The notes under the pieces were generated by a model. That model worked only from the letters and a program-made list of their open reading frames with translations. It had not been told where the DNA came from and did not search any database. Below, piece by piece: positions 43,968 to 52,990 of a stretch of 64,000 nucleotides of DNA. The DNA is taken from NCBI GenBank assembly GCA_002428985.1, contig DIYL01000040.1:1-64000 (forward strand). Direction: 5' to 3'. A program made the position numbers and the translations under genes. The DNA is from Anaerolineales bacterium UBA6055. Lineage in GTDB: Bacteria; Chloroflexota; Anaerolineae; Aggregatilineales; Phototrophicaceae. How positions within the stretch are numbered: the first letter of the stretch is position 1; each line of letters begins with the position of its first letter.

Positions 43968-46900
43968 TTATTTTTCATCATCATCTTCATCATTTTTCTT
44001 GATACGGCTAGTATCGAGAGTGAATTTTGGCTTGGATTTTTTCTTCGTATCCTCTGCTTGTTGCCGTTGTTCCTCTTCTGCAACTTGCTTCTTGATCTCA
44101 GCAGTGCTTAATTGTGCTGTTCTCCGTGAGGATATTGTCTCCTCAAGTGTGCTGAGTGGGATCTCTTCATCGTCATTTATGTCAGGCAGTGTTTCATCCG
44201 TTGCTGGCTTAGATTTCATCAGACTGGGGTCAATCTTCAACCCTTTGCGGGTTGGTGATGTAGTCGATCCCTCTGTGAGTTTTTCTTTTGACTTCATGAG
44301 GCTAGGATCAATTTTGAGCCCTTTGCGCGTGGGTTGACTATCAGGCTTTGGTTTGAGTGCGCCAGTGTCAATTTTGAGTCCTTTACGGGTGGATTTGCTA
44401 TCCGGTTTATCTTTCAACAAACTTGTGTCGATACTTAGTTTGGGTTTATCTGCATCGCTATCTGTTGATTTGAGCTTACTAGTATCTAATGTGAATTTTG
44501 GTTTGACGGATTCGGTTTCATCTTGATCTGATTCAGAACTCAGTGGTGATGGCGTTAACTCTGTTGGGAGGTTAGTAAGGTCATCTGTATCGTCTGTTGT
44601 ATCGAGTTCAGCAGATACGAGACTTTGTGCATCCAGTTCAGTTGCCATATTACGCTGATTTAAGATTAGATTACCGACTTCAACCTCGGTAGCTAGATCG
44701 TTTGTATTTGCTACAACAGGTTGGGATTTTCCTTTTTGTGGCTTCGCTTCCAATGGTTTTACTGCCAACGGTGGTTTAGCGGTTTTATGAACAGGTGTAG
44801 GCTCTTCATTTTTGGCTTTTTCTTTACGCTGTCCACCTTCAAATTGATGCCAGTCTTCGCGCAAAGCATAGGCGATAAGTGGCAAATGTAGAATTGCGAG
44901 TGTTGTCAGACTATCTCCAATATCATTCAAGAATAAGGAGATAATAAACCAGAGAGCAATCATGCCAGTCAGCCCGAATACACCCCAGAGCCGTTGACGC
45001 ATAACCCCGACTGTCATAATACCTCCAGTAATTGCCCAAGCACCCCAAGTTATGATTGATTGCATATTAAATAACTGAGGATAATCTCCTCGAATTGCAC
45101 CAATCATGATGTCACGATAATCGGCAAGCATTGCGCCAACGATAAAGATGAGCGCAAATACAAGTAGACCGTTTGCACCCCAACGTTTCCATTGCCATGT
45201 CGCTAATGCACAGATAAATGCGCCAGCACTTACAACTGTCCATCCAATTGCCCATGAAACACTCGTGTGTAACGAAAACGGTGCCAATATGGTCATTAAT
45301 GCGGTCAGAAATGAGATATATAGCAAAATACCGCTTAACCATTTGTTGCGCTCTTTGGCTTCTGTCGGTAATCCGATTGCTCTCCGAACATCACTAAGGA
45401 TATTCGTAGCAAATGCACCAAACGCGATGGTCAGTGAGAAAGGGATGATGACTGCAATTGATTGCCAAAATAGGTCATACGAAAATAGTGGGTCAATATA
45501 GTCTTCGCCAAATTGTGGTGCAATTAATGTTTCAATTGTTGTCAGTGTATCTTGTGTGGTGAGCATAATCGCACCAAACCCAATGACACTAAGTATCCCA
45601 TATAAGTAGCGCTGAGGTGTATCTAGGATAACAAGGGCTATTGCTGATATAAACATCGGGATGGTAAATAGGACGATGACATGATCCCAAGTGGTGAATG
45701 CTTGACCCAAAATTTGACTGTATGTGAATGTTGTTAGACCCAGACCCAAAATGAGAAACAGAATGGTACCACCCAATTTGGATAATCCATAGAATGGGAC
45801 AGGTGGTGCACCTGTAATGGGCTCAGGACGAGGGATAAATGAGCCTAATAGTAGCCCATATAATGCCCCAACAAATGCGACAGGTGCAACGGAAAAGTTG
45901 GTTATCCCTTCAACCGGATTGAAACTTGTATCTGCAAAACAGATGAATAACTGTGTGCAGTGGTTGAAATAAACAGTAAATATCGACAGACACGTCAGTG
46001 TAGACATCAAGATAACGGCTTGCCAGCCTTTAATGGTGAGTATTGTCGAGATGATCAGCCCAAACGCGATACCCAAACCACCAACCCGCATCAAATCCCA
46101 TAATGGAGGTTGTACAAGATAGAGCCACGTGAACCCTGTCCAAATAAGTATACTGAAAAATATACCTAATGCCGTCGACATGATAAGCCTGAGCCAATTA
46201 GGCCAGAAACCACGTAATCGTCCAATGACGACATGAGATAACATGACTAACACGGCAAAAAATAGACCCATCAATAAGCCAACTGCTAGTGTGTTGCCCC
46301 ATCGTTGCGGTATAAATAAGGCTTCGTTTCGGTATGTAATATAGACATGTTGACCAAAGGCAATAGATCCACCCACCAGTGCAAAGACGAACCGTAATAA
46401 TAATTCCATCGGGTCATCGGCGACGCGTCGAACGGTATTGGCAATCCAAGCATACAGACGGGCTTGCCGTGTGACAACATCGGGTAGATATGGCGCTTCA
46501 TCACGGATGAGGGCAAGTGCGCGTAGGGCATTAGGTGCGTTTTCTCGTTGTGCATCGGCGACGGCGCGTAGTGCGGTCAATGAATGAATGAGACCGATGG
46601 TACGGGCGGCGAGTTCGGTTACATTCTCTTCTTCATCGTCATTTAGGGCTTGGTCGGCAATGACGAGATCAATTTCATGTGAATAGACGGTTTCTTGCCA
46701 CAAGTCGGTGGGTAACACTTCGATGCCGAGGCGGGTTGTTGTATCGAGTAATCGCCCACGGTATTCGGTTTTGATGTTATATGTTTGGCTCGGTTTTAAT
46801 AGTTTCGCGCGGGTACCGAGAACAGACAATGCCGCAATTTTTGCTTCGGTCACAGTTTCAATGGCGAGTGCATTTGCTACTAATTTAGGGATAATAGGGG

Positions 46901-48137
46901 ACTGTTCATCATCCGGTAGGGTTTCTAGGCGATAGAATGCGCGAATACGAGCGGGTGCATTTTCGCTACGAATAGCATGTAAACAGACCCAACGTTGCGC
47001 CTCTTCGTCGACTTGATCCCACCAGTAGTCGATTTGATAATTGTATTCAATTGCTCCACGTAAGATCATCTGTCGTCCAGCATCATCAAGGTCGAGAAGA
47101 TGGATTTCAGCGTCTATGTAATAATCACACATCATCATGAAGTGGCTGATACCAAGAAGGAAACGTCCATTACCACCGGACCACACGTTTTTAGCGCGGA
47201 GGTAAATATCGGTGGCTTCTAAAAGACCAACATCTTCTATATCGAGTGTTAATTCACTATCTATACCGAACGATGCACCGAAACCACCACCCATATCCCA
47301 CGCCATATCCATATTGATGCTGGTCATGTCGGCGGCTTCGTGTAGTTCTTCGACAATTTGCGCGAGGTTGTTATAGCGTTGTGTTGGATCGGCAGATGTA
47401 CCTTTACGTAAAATATCTGTGATTTGATAGGGAATATTCTCATCAAATTCTGACAGTGGAGGCAACTCGTCTTGGAATTGGAGTTGCTTCATCGCAATCG
47501 GAATCATACCGTCAAACGGTAGTGTACCTGTTAACATGTGCCATATCATGACGCAGAAACTATAAATGTCAGCTCGATGGTCGATTACTTCGGCAACCAG
47601 TTGTTCAGGTGCCATATATAATAATGTCCCAGAGCCTGGGTTGCGGGCTGTACCACCTGTATCCAAGACTGTTGCTAGACCGAAATCCGCTAGATAAGGC
47701 GACCCGCTACTATCCATCAAGATGTTAGGGGGTTTGAGGTCAAGGTGGATGACGTTGTTCATGTGGGCATAGTCGAGAGCTTGTGCGATATTAGAGGCGA
47801 TAGCCAGCGTATCGGTAAGCGATACTGGATCATCTTTAAGTTGGTCTTCTAGTGACCCACCTGTAATATAACGCATCACAATGTAGAGGTTATTGCGATA
47901 ATCGCCGAAATCATAAATTGGCAAAATATGGGGATGTTCCATCTGGGCGATGGTTTGTGCCTCTTGCTCAAATAGTGCAATTGGGTCGTCATCTGCTGAG
48001 AGGCTTTGTGCGATTGTTTTGATTGCCACTAATCGATTCAGACGTTGATCACGGGCTGACCAGACATCTGCCATCCCACCACGTCCAATATGCTCAACGA
48101 CTTGATACTGATCTTTGATTGTGATTCCGACTTCCAT
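43968..48137 (-). CDS. Giant Ser/Thr kinase with multi-pass membrane domain and repeat tail
   Basis: 1389 residues. Hanks kinase at ~8-270: IGRGGMADVWSARD, AIKTI, LYIVMRYITGGSL, HLDLKPPN (H131-L132-D133, so the usual Arg of HRD is Leu) and DFGLAT. A helical soluble region follows (~280-575), then about 16 hydrophobic segments from ~580 to 1130. The Lys/Asp/Thr-rich C-terminal tail (~1150-1389) has repeats such as TRKGLKIDPSLMK. Kinase and tail should both lie in the cytoplasm if the segment count is even. It is last in a minus-strand cluster with a degenerate protease, a YbjN protein and two small paralogues. The membrane part is not a transporter family I recognise. Confidence 0.85.
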   Translation of the reverse strand: MEVGITIKDQYQVVEHIGRGGMADVWSARDQRLNRLVAIKTIAQSLSADDDPIALFEQEAQTIAQMEHPHILPIYDFGDYRNNLYIVMRYITGGSLEDQLKDDPVSLTDTLAIASNIAQALDYAHMNNVIHLDLKPPNILMDSSGSPYLADFGLATVLDTGGTARNPGSGTLLYMAPEQLVAEVIDHRADIYSFCVMIWHMLTGTLPFDGMIPIAMKQLQFQDELPPLSEFDENIPYQITDILRKGTSADPTQRYNNLAQIVEELHEAADMTSINMDMAWDMGGGFGASFGIDSELTLDIEDVGLLEATDIYLRAKNVWSGGNGRFLLGISHFMMMCDYYIDAEIHLLDLDDAGRQMILRGAIEYNYQIDYWWDQVDEEAQRWVCLHAIRSENAPARIRAFYRLETLPDDEQSPIIPKLVANALAIETVTEAKIAALSVLGTRAKLLKPSQTYNIKTEYRGRLLDTTTRLGIEVLPTDLWQETVYSHEIDLVIADQALNDDEEENVTELAARTIGLIHSLTALRAVADAQRENAPNALRALALIRDEAPYLPDVVTRQARLYAWIANTVRRVADDPMELLLRFVFALVGGSIAFGQHVYITYRNEALFIPQRWGNTLAVGLLMGLFFAVLVMLSHVVIGRLRGFWPNWLRLIMSTALGIFFSILIWTGFTWLYLVQPPLWDLMRVGGLGIAFGLIISTILTIKGWQAVILMSTLTCLSIFTVYFNHCTQLFICFADTSFNPVEGITNFSVAPVAFVGALYGLLLGSFIPRPEPITGAPPVPFYGLSKLGGTILFLILGLGLTTFTYSQILGQAFTTWDHVIVLFTIPMFISAIALVILDTPQRYLYGILSVIGFGAIMLTTQDTLTTIETLIAPQFGEDYIDPLFSYDLFWQSIAVIIPFSLTIAFGAFATNILSDVRRAIGLPTEAKERNKWLSGILLYISFLTALMTILAPFSLHTSVSWAIGWTVVSAGAFICALATWQWKRWGANGLLVFALIFIVGAMLADYRDIMIGAIRGDYPQLFNMQSIITWGAWAITGGIMTVGVMRQRLWGVFGLTGMIALWFIISLFLNDIGDSLTTLAILHLPLIAYALREDWHQFEGGQRKEKAKNEEPTPVHKTAKPPLAVKPLEAKPQKGKSQPVVANTNDLATEVEVGNLILNQRNMATELDAQSLVSAELDTTDDTDDLTNLPTELTPSPLSSESDQDETESVKPKFTLDTSKLKSTDSDADKPKLSIDTSLLKDKPDSKSTRKGLKIDTGALKPKPDSQPTRKGLKIDPSLMKSKEKLTEGSTTSPTRKGLKIDPSLMKSKPATDETLPDINDDEEIPLSTLEETISSRRTAQLSTAEIKKQVAEEEQRQQAEDTKKKSKPKFTLDTSRIKKNDEDDDEK
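44010..44500 (-). repeat. Basic/Thr repeat tail of the giant kinase
   Basis: At least six copies of a short unit with consensus K(P/G)(K/L)(L/F)xIDTSxLK occur: KPKFTLDTSKLK, KPKLSIDTSLLK, RKGLKIDTGALK, RKGLKIDPSLMK twice, and KPKFTLDTSRIKK at the C-terminus. Each holds a Thr or Ser, suggesting a row of phosphorylation or FHA-type binding sites (inference). Confidence 0.75.
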
Positions 48138-48225
48138 CGCCGTGTCCTATATGTATCACGTATGTTTCAAACTCTATTATAGATGTGATACGGTCAGACA
48201 CAACTGACGACATCAAAATGTTAAC

Positions 48226-48276
48226 AAATCAGTGGAGACGCGGTGGGATGTCCTCATCGGGAATGATGGGCAAATT
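48226..48276 (-). repeat. 51-base identical tail, copy A
   Basis: Bases 48226-48276 are identical to 48753-48803. They cover the last ~15 codons of the 138-residue protein A, its stop codon and three bases beyond, while the remainder of the two genes is far more diverged. Confidence 0.9.
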
Positions 48277-48645
48277 TTCGGATTTTAATAACCTGTTAAG
48301 TGCATTCCATGAGCTTACGGTGCGGCTAATTTCTGCAAATCCAAGTTTTGCTACCATATCAACAACCATCTTTTCAAACATTCGCTCAACAATCGTCACA
48401 CCAAATCGTACATTGCTTGGCATCGTTTTAAAGGTTCTTTGTAGAGGTGTCATGGGTGAACCCATTGGCATAGGAGTATCATAGGTAGCAAAAATAGCAA
48501 TTATTTCGTGGTCAACAGTTTGTGCCATTGCCCATGCTTCATCGACAGTTTTGCGATATTCCGACCAAGAGCTAATTCCCTCATTATCAAAATACAGATG
48601 TAGTGCCCGTTTTTCCTCAGTTAGCCATTCAACTTTGAATGCCAT
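48229..48645 (-). CDS. Uncharacterised 138-residue protein A
   Basis: 138 residues, soluble, no recognised family. It begins MAFKVEWLTEEKRALHLYF and ends NLPIIPDEDIPPRLH. A middle block (FEKMVVDMVAKL) is shared with its paralogue 48756-49172 in the same operon. Length, an N-terminal beta-hairpin and an alternating beta/alpha pattern resemble STAS- or SpoIIAA-like small regulators, but I see no diagnostic motif. It lies between paralogue B and the giant kinase gene. Confidence 0.8.
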   Translation of the reverse strand: MAFKVEWLTEEKRALHLYFDNEGISSWSEYRKTVDEAWAMAQTVDHEIIAIFATYDTPMPMGSPMTPLQRTFKTMPSNVRFGVTIVERMFEKMVVDMVAKLGFAEISRTVSSWNALNRLLKSENLPIIPDEDIPPRLH

Positions 48646-48752
48646 TGTTTATTGTCTCCACTAGATATGTTTGTCACACTATCTGATTGTACAAGCATCT
48701 AATTGAAGTATACATTAAGATTGCTGACTTATGATATTTTATTGATGAAAAT

Positions 48753-48803
48753 AAATCAGTGGAGACGCGGTGGGATGTCCTCATCGGGAATGATGGGCAA
48801 ATT
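48753..48803 (-). repeat. 51-base identical tail, copy B
   Basis: Second copy of the identical 51-base tract, covering the end of protein B and three bases after its stop. Confidence 0.9.
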
Positions 48804-49172
48804 CTTTGACTCTAAAATTTTGTTTGCAGCAGCCCACGAGGTCACGATGTAATGGCGTCTATTGCGTTGTAGCTTAGCAACAAGCTCGACAACCATTTTT
48901 TCAAATGAACGCTCGACGATGTTGATCGACAGTAGGATATTAGCCGGAGTAGATTGCATCGACCGCTGCAAATGCGGTATCGGAGATCCACTTGGCATGG
49001 GTATATCGTAGCCCGCGACAATGGCGATAATATCATAGTCCACTTCTGCGGCTAACTGCCATGTTTGATCAAGCGTCCGATGGTATTCACGCCAATTCTC
49101 CATGCCTCCATCTTCAAAATAAAGATAGAGCACTTGTTTTTCATCGGTCAACCAACGTACTTTGAACGCCAT
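48756..49172 (-). CDS. Uncharacterised 138-residue protein B
   Basis: 138 residues, same length as protein A and co-linear with it: MAFKVRWLTDEKQVLYLYF at the start, a FEKMVVELVAKL block and the same 15-residue C-terminal tail. The rest differs widely. The start lies three bases after the YbjN-type gene stop, so the two are co-transcribed and probably coupled. The function is unknown; tandem retention suggests the two may form a heteromeric or antagonistic pair. Confidence 0.8.
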   Translation of the reverse strand: MAFKVRWLTDEKQVLYLYFEDGGMENWREYHRTLDQTWQLAAEVDYDIIAIVAGYDIPMPSGSPIPHLQRSMQSTPANILLSINIVERSFEKMVVELVAKLQRNRRHYIVTSWAAANKILESKNLPIIPDEDIPPRLH

Positions 49173-49175
49173 AAT

Positions 49176-49655
49176 TTAATGTGCTTGACTGTATAAACGT
49201 CCGCCGAACTCATTCACAAGTGTATTATCAAGGTCATCAGCATAAATTGCTAATTTACGGATAATCGACTCGGCTTCTACATGATCTAATCCATCAAGTG
49301 GACGTTCATTAAAGACATAGACAACATCTTCATGTACACCAACAGATGCATTTGTCAACTGTAAGTTGAGTTCAAGTAAGCGTCGGTATAATGCTAGTAA
49401 GTTGGTATGCGGCAAGTGCATAATTGGCGATAAGACCTGTAGATAACCACGCTCTTCTTGTGAAACATAAACTTCAATTAACGCTGACCCGCGCTGGAAG
49501 TTCCATGCGTAACCTGCTTCAACTTGAATCCGCGCTTCGACTGGATTGACACCAATACTCGTCAAAATATTTTCCACATTTTGCACCGATTGTTGTAGCG
49601 CACTGACGCTCTGTTGGTCTTCTGGAACAGGGCGATTTCTGAATAAACCCATCAT
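49176..49655 (-). CDS. YbjN-domain (CesT-like) protein
   Basis: 159 residues with a YbjN-type fold: helix QSVQNVENILTSIGV followed by beta strands (YAWNFQRGSALIEVYVSQEE, YLQVLSPIMHLP) and a helix NLLALYRRLLELNLQL. YbjN and type III chaperone-like proteins bind partner proteins. It has no signal peptide. GGAG is nine bases before the ATG; a second Met is next to it. Placed between a degenerate trypsin-fold protein and the 138-residue pair in the kinase cluster, it is a likely adaptor or chaperone for one of them. Confidence 0.8.
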   Translation of the reverse strand: MMGLFRNRPVPEDQQSVSALQQSVQNVENILTSIGVNPVEARIQVEAGYAWNFQRGSALIEVYVSQEERGYLQVLSPIMHLPHTNLLALYRRLLELNLQLTNASVGVHEDVVYVFNERPLDGLDHVEAESIIRKLAIYADDLDNTLVNEFGGRLYSQAH

Positions 49656-49723
49656 AATATGTTACTCCCTTCATGTTATGTACGGTAAATCAGTAGTTCG
49701 TTGTGTTGTTTACAAATTGGATA

Positions 49724-51268
49724 TCATATCCTTTTATCGAGGTCGAAACCACAGCGCAAGCATTTTGCATTATGATAACCGACACGAGCTCGACATTTTG
49801 GACAAGTTCGACTCAGATTTTCGTTGTAGATTTGCAAGAGTTGCGGTGATGAACGATGCTCACGGTCAATTTTATCCATACCCGGGCGTAATGCACCGCA
49901 AGTTTCGCAGTAATAGCCACCGTATAATTGAGCACGGGAGAGATTGCCACAATGGTTACAGTACCCTGCATTTGGCATTTGTTGGCGTTCGCGTAGATAT
50001 TCACGCACTTTGTTGTAAATATGCAGGATGTGCAACCCATAGACATAGCCTGTCTCACGACTTGCATTACGGGTGAGGAGACCAATTAAATAGTTATTGG
50101 TGTCATACATCGCGTCACCACCTGCGCCTCTAATATAATCTAGGCGCACTGTTGTTGTGATCCAATGCGGTTCCAGTTGTCCGCCTGATCTGCGATGATT
50201 ACCCCGAAGCACATCTTGTGAATAGTTGACCGAGACAAAAGCTTCTCCATCCATAATGACGGGGACATTTGTCGGTGGCCATACACGATCTAGCTCCACA
50301 TTGACTTGAACTAATGCTAAATCTAGTGCTGGAAATGATCGAACGACACGTCCGGTGGTCTCGTAGTTGCTGTCGATTTCGACCATGACTTGCAGGTTAC
50401 CACCTACAACATTACGCGTGGTTGCAATCAAGCCATCTAACGTGACGAATACACCATTACCTCCACCATTTGGGCCGTGCTTAATCCCTACCACACGTGG
50501 CATTTGGGTAATCTTGTGAGGTTTGCCAGTTTGGGTATGCACCGAATTAAATGTCTGGCTATCACTTAGATTAGGGGAGGAAAATGGATTGATTGGGCGA
50601 CTATCGTCCAAGTTTTGATTTTGTGGAAAGGGTGGTTGATTGTTAAACCCTTGTTGTGGTGGTTGTCCCCCTTGTTGTTGACCTCGATTAAGATGTGGCG
50701 GTTGTAAACTTTGTCCTCGTGGTTGCGGATTTTGTATGTTCGTAGGGGTGAGTGGTCCCGTTTTTCCAGTTGGTTGTGGCGGACTAATGCGGTCAAAAAT
50801 CCGACTCCGTTGTTCATCATCTGGGATACGGTTCATGCTCGTGGTGGTACCACGTGGTTGCTGACCGATTGTACGCATTTGCTGACTATCACTCATCTCG
50901 GCAGGCGGTAATTCAATAGACACTGACTCTGGGAAGAGTGGATTCGCTTGAGCGGGTGGTTGGGTTTGTTGTGGGGCTTGCCGTTGTGTTGGATAGGGTG
51001 TTCGACGGGGTTGACGTGCCAACCATGTATTCAAACGTTCTACAATCATTGGATTTTGTGGGTCAAAATCTTGTGCTTGACTCAAACACTGGATTTTAAA
51101 GTTAATGTCATTTTGTGTTTCTGCTAACCACACATAAGCAATGGCTTTGTTTTGGTAGGATAATTCAGGGCGTTTAAGAACTGCGTTGAGCATCATCGCA
51201 CCCGCTTCATAATTTTTTTGCTGGACAAACTCAATTGCTTGTTTAAGTTCTCGTTCTGCTGATGCCAT
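49724..51268 (-). CDS. Degenerate trypsin-fold protein with C-terminal zinc ribbons
   Basis: 514 residues from the ATG at 51268 (numbering below); an ATG at 51298 is in frame. A TATAAT -10 at 51308-51313 would start RNA near 51301, which favours the later start. N-terminal TPR-like helices (~1-80), then a Gln/Pro-rich linker (~85-235), then an HtrA/trypsin-like beta-barrel (~255-405). The triad is broken: TTRNVVGG has Asn286 where HtrA has His, ALDLALV keeps Asp316, and GAGGDAMY has Gly383 where GNSGGP has Ser. It is therefore probably a non-catalytic binding fold. The C-terminus has two zinc ribbons (CNHCG ... CETCG and CPKCRA ... CLRCGFD). It is first in the kinase/YbjN cluster. Confidence 0.78.
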   Translation of the reverse strand: MASAERELKQAIEFVQQKNYEAGAMMLNAVLKRPELSYQNKAIAYVWLAETQNDINFKIQCLSQAQDFDPQNPMIVERLNTWLARQPRRTPYPTQRQAPQQTQPPAQANPLFPESVSIELPPAEMSDSQQMRTIGQQPRGTTTSMNRIPDDEQRSRIFDRISPPQPTGKTGPLTPTNIQNPQPRGQSLQPPHLNRGQQQGGQPPQQGFNNQPPFPQNQNLDDSRPINPFSSPNLSDSQTFNSVHTQTGKPHKITQMPRVVGIKHGPNGGGNGVFVTLDGLIATTRNVVGGNLQVMVEIDSNYETTGRVVRSFPALDLALVQVNVELDRVWPPTNVPVIMDGEAFVSVNYSQDVLRGNHRRSGGQLEPHWITTTVRLDYIRGAGGDAMYDTNNYLIGLLTRNASRETGYVYGLHILHIYNKVREYLRERQQMPNAGYCNHCGNLSRAQLYGGYYCETCGALRPGMDKIDREHRSSPQLLQIYNENLSRTCPKCRARVGYHNAKCLRCGFDLDKRI

Positions 51269-51363
51269 AAGACTTGCTTTTCCAAAATAGCTAATCATTT
51301 TTTTAAAATTATAGGATATTTATGCTATTAGTGCATGGCATCTAGGATATTGATTGGGTTTTT

Positions 51364-51396
51364 GTTGCACAAGTAGGGAAAACTCACCTGTGCAAC
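51364..51396. other. Hairpin in the intergenic gap
   Basis: GTTGCACA (51364-51371) pairs with TGTGCAAC (51389-51396) and can be extended by wobble pairs. The T-run lies before it on the plus strand and A-rich sequence follows on the minus strand, so it does not look like a terminator of either neighbour. It may be a small repeat or an mRNA-end structure. Confidence 0.4.
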
Positions 51397-51432
51397 ACTA
51401 AAATTGCGCTGAAACTTAGATGGATGCTGTTC

Positions 51433-52737
51433 CTATTCCCATCGCACCCATTCGCGCTCAGGGTTCATCTGTTCGGGGAGTCGTACCAATTGAAACCATG
51501 TGTTACCCGGTTTGAGATAGAGTAACTCTCCATCTGTGGTACGGAATCCCATTAACTCTGGGCGGGATGGGCGTACCCATGTTCCCTCGTAGCGTAATCC
51601 GTTGCGGAATAGAATCATATCACCTTGAGGCCAGACTGTGTTTTGGACACTCCAGTGAATATTATCTCCCCACCCACTTTCGATGATGTCGGTTAGATAA
51701 TGTCCTGTATATGCGACAACGACATTATTTGCTGTAATTTGTTGGTCAAGGGTTGCATCAAAGTGAGGTAAGCTATCTGATGATCGATAATATAACCCGC
51801 TTTCTGGTTCATAATGCCACTCCACAAGTGTAGTTTCGTAACGAATTTGTGCATAGATGCCTGATCCGGTTGGGTTTTCTGGTGGATCGGGATGGAACGC
51901 CATGCCAATAAGATCAGGGCGTTGTGCATGCCCATCGGCTTCAGCTAGATCCCACAAATCTCTTACACTGACAAACATATTATGTGGCACTGGAATTGCT
52001 TCATCTCGATAATAATAGGGGCGACCATACAAAACACCTTTATAGGCGCGGTCGGCAAATTCTGATGGCGGGACAATTCCTGGTGCATGAGCATCGGCTT
52101 CAACATAACATTGTTCGAGGGCATCCCCCTCACGTCCTTGACACAAAAATTCTTTGACAACCTCCGACCCAAAAATCCGTTTTTCAACCCCGATACTCCC
52201 ACCAGAAAATGCAAGAATCGCTTGATACATTGGGGCAAGCTCATAATCAATCAAACGCGCACTGCGAATTGAACCGACGCGCTCAGGCGCTTGACTATAA
52301 AATAATGCTGAGAAACGGGTAACACCTGCTTCGGTATAATGTTCCCATGCAAGGTCGGCTTGTCCAATTCCAGATTGTGGACGGACTAGTGCTGGAGAAT
52401 TCGACACTTTGACGATAATCGGACGGCGATCTAAACTACTGGGGTCGTCTACTTCTAAACCCGTCAGTGGGTTAATATTTGATGCAAACGTATAAGGGCC
52501 GATCGCATCATCAACTGGCGCCGGTGTCAATGTTGGGGTTGCTGTTGGTGTTTGAGTTGGTGTCGAGGTAATTTGTTGTGTTGGTGTCGCTGTATTAGCA
52601 TTTGTTTGTTGGATGTCACGCGCGGTGTTTGCAAATGAATTTGCTTCACTCGGTGCCATTAATGGGGGATGTTGGGCTGTAACCCCAATGAATATGGCAA
52701 TTGTGACAAATAGTATAACTGGTAAAATAAAGCGCAT
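51433..52737 (-). CDS. DUF3048 (YerB-like) membrane-anchored protein
   Basis: 434 residues from the ATG at 52737 with AAGGA ten bases upstream; the frame opens at a TTG 27 bases earlier. An N-terminal signal anchor (RFILPVILFVTIAIFIGV) is followed by a Thr/Pro linker (TPTQTPTATPTLTP, ~50-70) and then the DUF3048 body: NPLTGLEVDDPSSLDRRPI, GIGQADLAWEHYTEAGVTRF (~130) and RVGSIRSARLID (~158). The family is common in Gram-positives and Chloroflexota as a cell-surface protein of unknown role. It is divergent from the DUF4388 operon. Confidence 0.88.
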   Translation of the reverse strand: MRFILPVILFVTIAIFIGVTAQHPPLMAPSEANSFANTARDIQQTNANTATPTQQITSTPTQTPTATPTLTPAPVDDAIGPYTFASNINPLTGLEVDDPSSLDRRPIIVKVSNSPALVRPQSGIGQADLAWEHYTEAGVTRFSALFYSQAPERVGSIRSARLIDYELAPMYQAILAFSGGSIGVEKRIFGSEVVKEFLCQGREGDALEQCYVEADAHAPGIVPPSEFADRAYKGVLYGRPYYYRDEAIPVPHNMFVSVRDLWDLAEADGHAQRPDLIGMAFHPDPPENPTGSGIYAQIRYETTLVEWHYEPESGLYYRSSDSLPHFDATLDQQITANNVVVAYTGHYLTDIIESGWGDNIHWSVQNTVWPQGDMILFRNGLRYEGTWVRPSRPELMGFRTTDGELLYLKPGNTWFQLVRLPEQMNPEREWVRWE

Positions 52738-52893
52738 GGGCACTGTTTCCTTATCAATTTCCAAATCCGTAATGAATTTTTACCGATTTTAATTGTTCAC
52801 ATGGTTAAAGTGTATTAAAATCGTTACAGATATTAGTTTGTCTGTTTCTGATGAGGCAGTCAATAGACGAGAACCCAACGGTAATCCATTAAG

Positions 52894-52922
52894 TTGACGT
52901 AGATTCGCCGTCACGCTATAAT
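52894..52922 (+). promoter_or_regulatory. Strong promoter of the DUF4388/GTPase operon
   Basis: TTGACG (52894-52899), a 17-base spacer and a perfect TATAAT (52917-52922); the ATG follows about 68 bases later. This is the best sigma-70-type match in the window. Confidence 0.75.
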
Positions 52923-52990
52923 TGGGATTATGTTTGTTGTTGGTGCTCCTTATGTTAATCATTGTTCTGTAATAGCTCAGGGGGCATTAC

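Noticed and set aside
43918..44337. Plus-strand open frame of 139 codons
   Set aside because: It is Ser/Val-rich, antisense to the repeat tail of the giant kinase and has no ribosome site; it is a shadow of the repeats.
51364..51396. Terminator of the DUF3048 gene
   Set aside because: The hairpin is followed by A-rich, not T-rich, sequence on the minus strand and therefore lacks the U-run.
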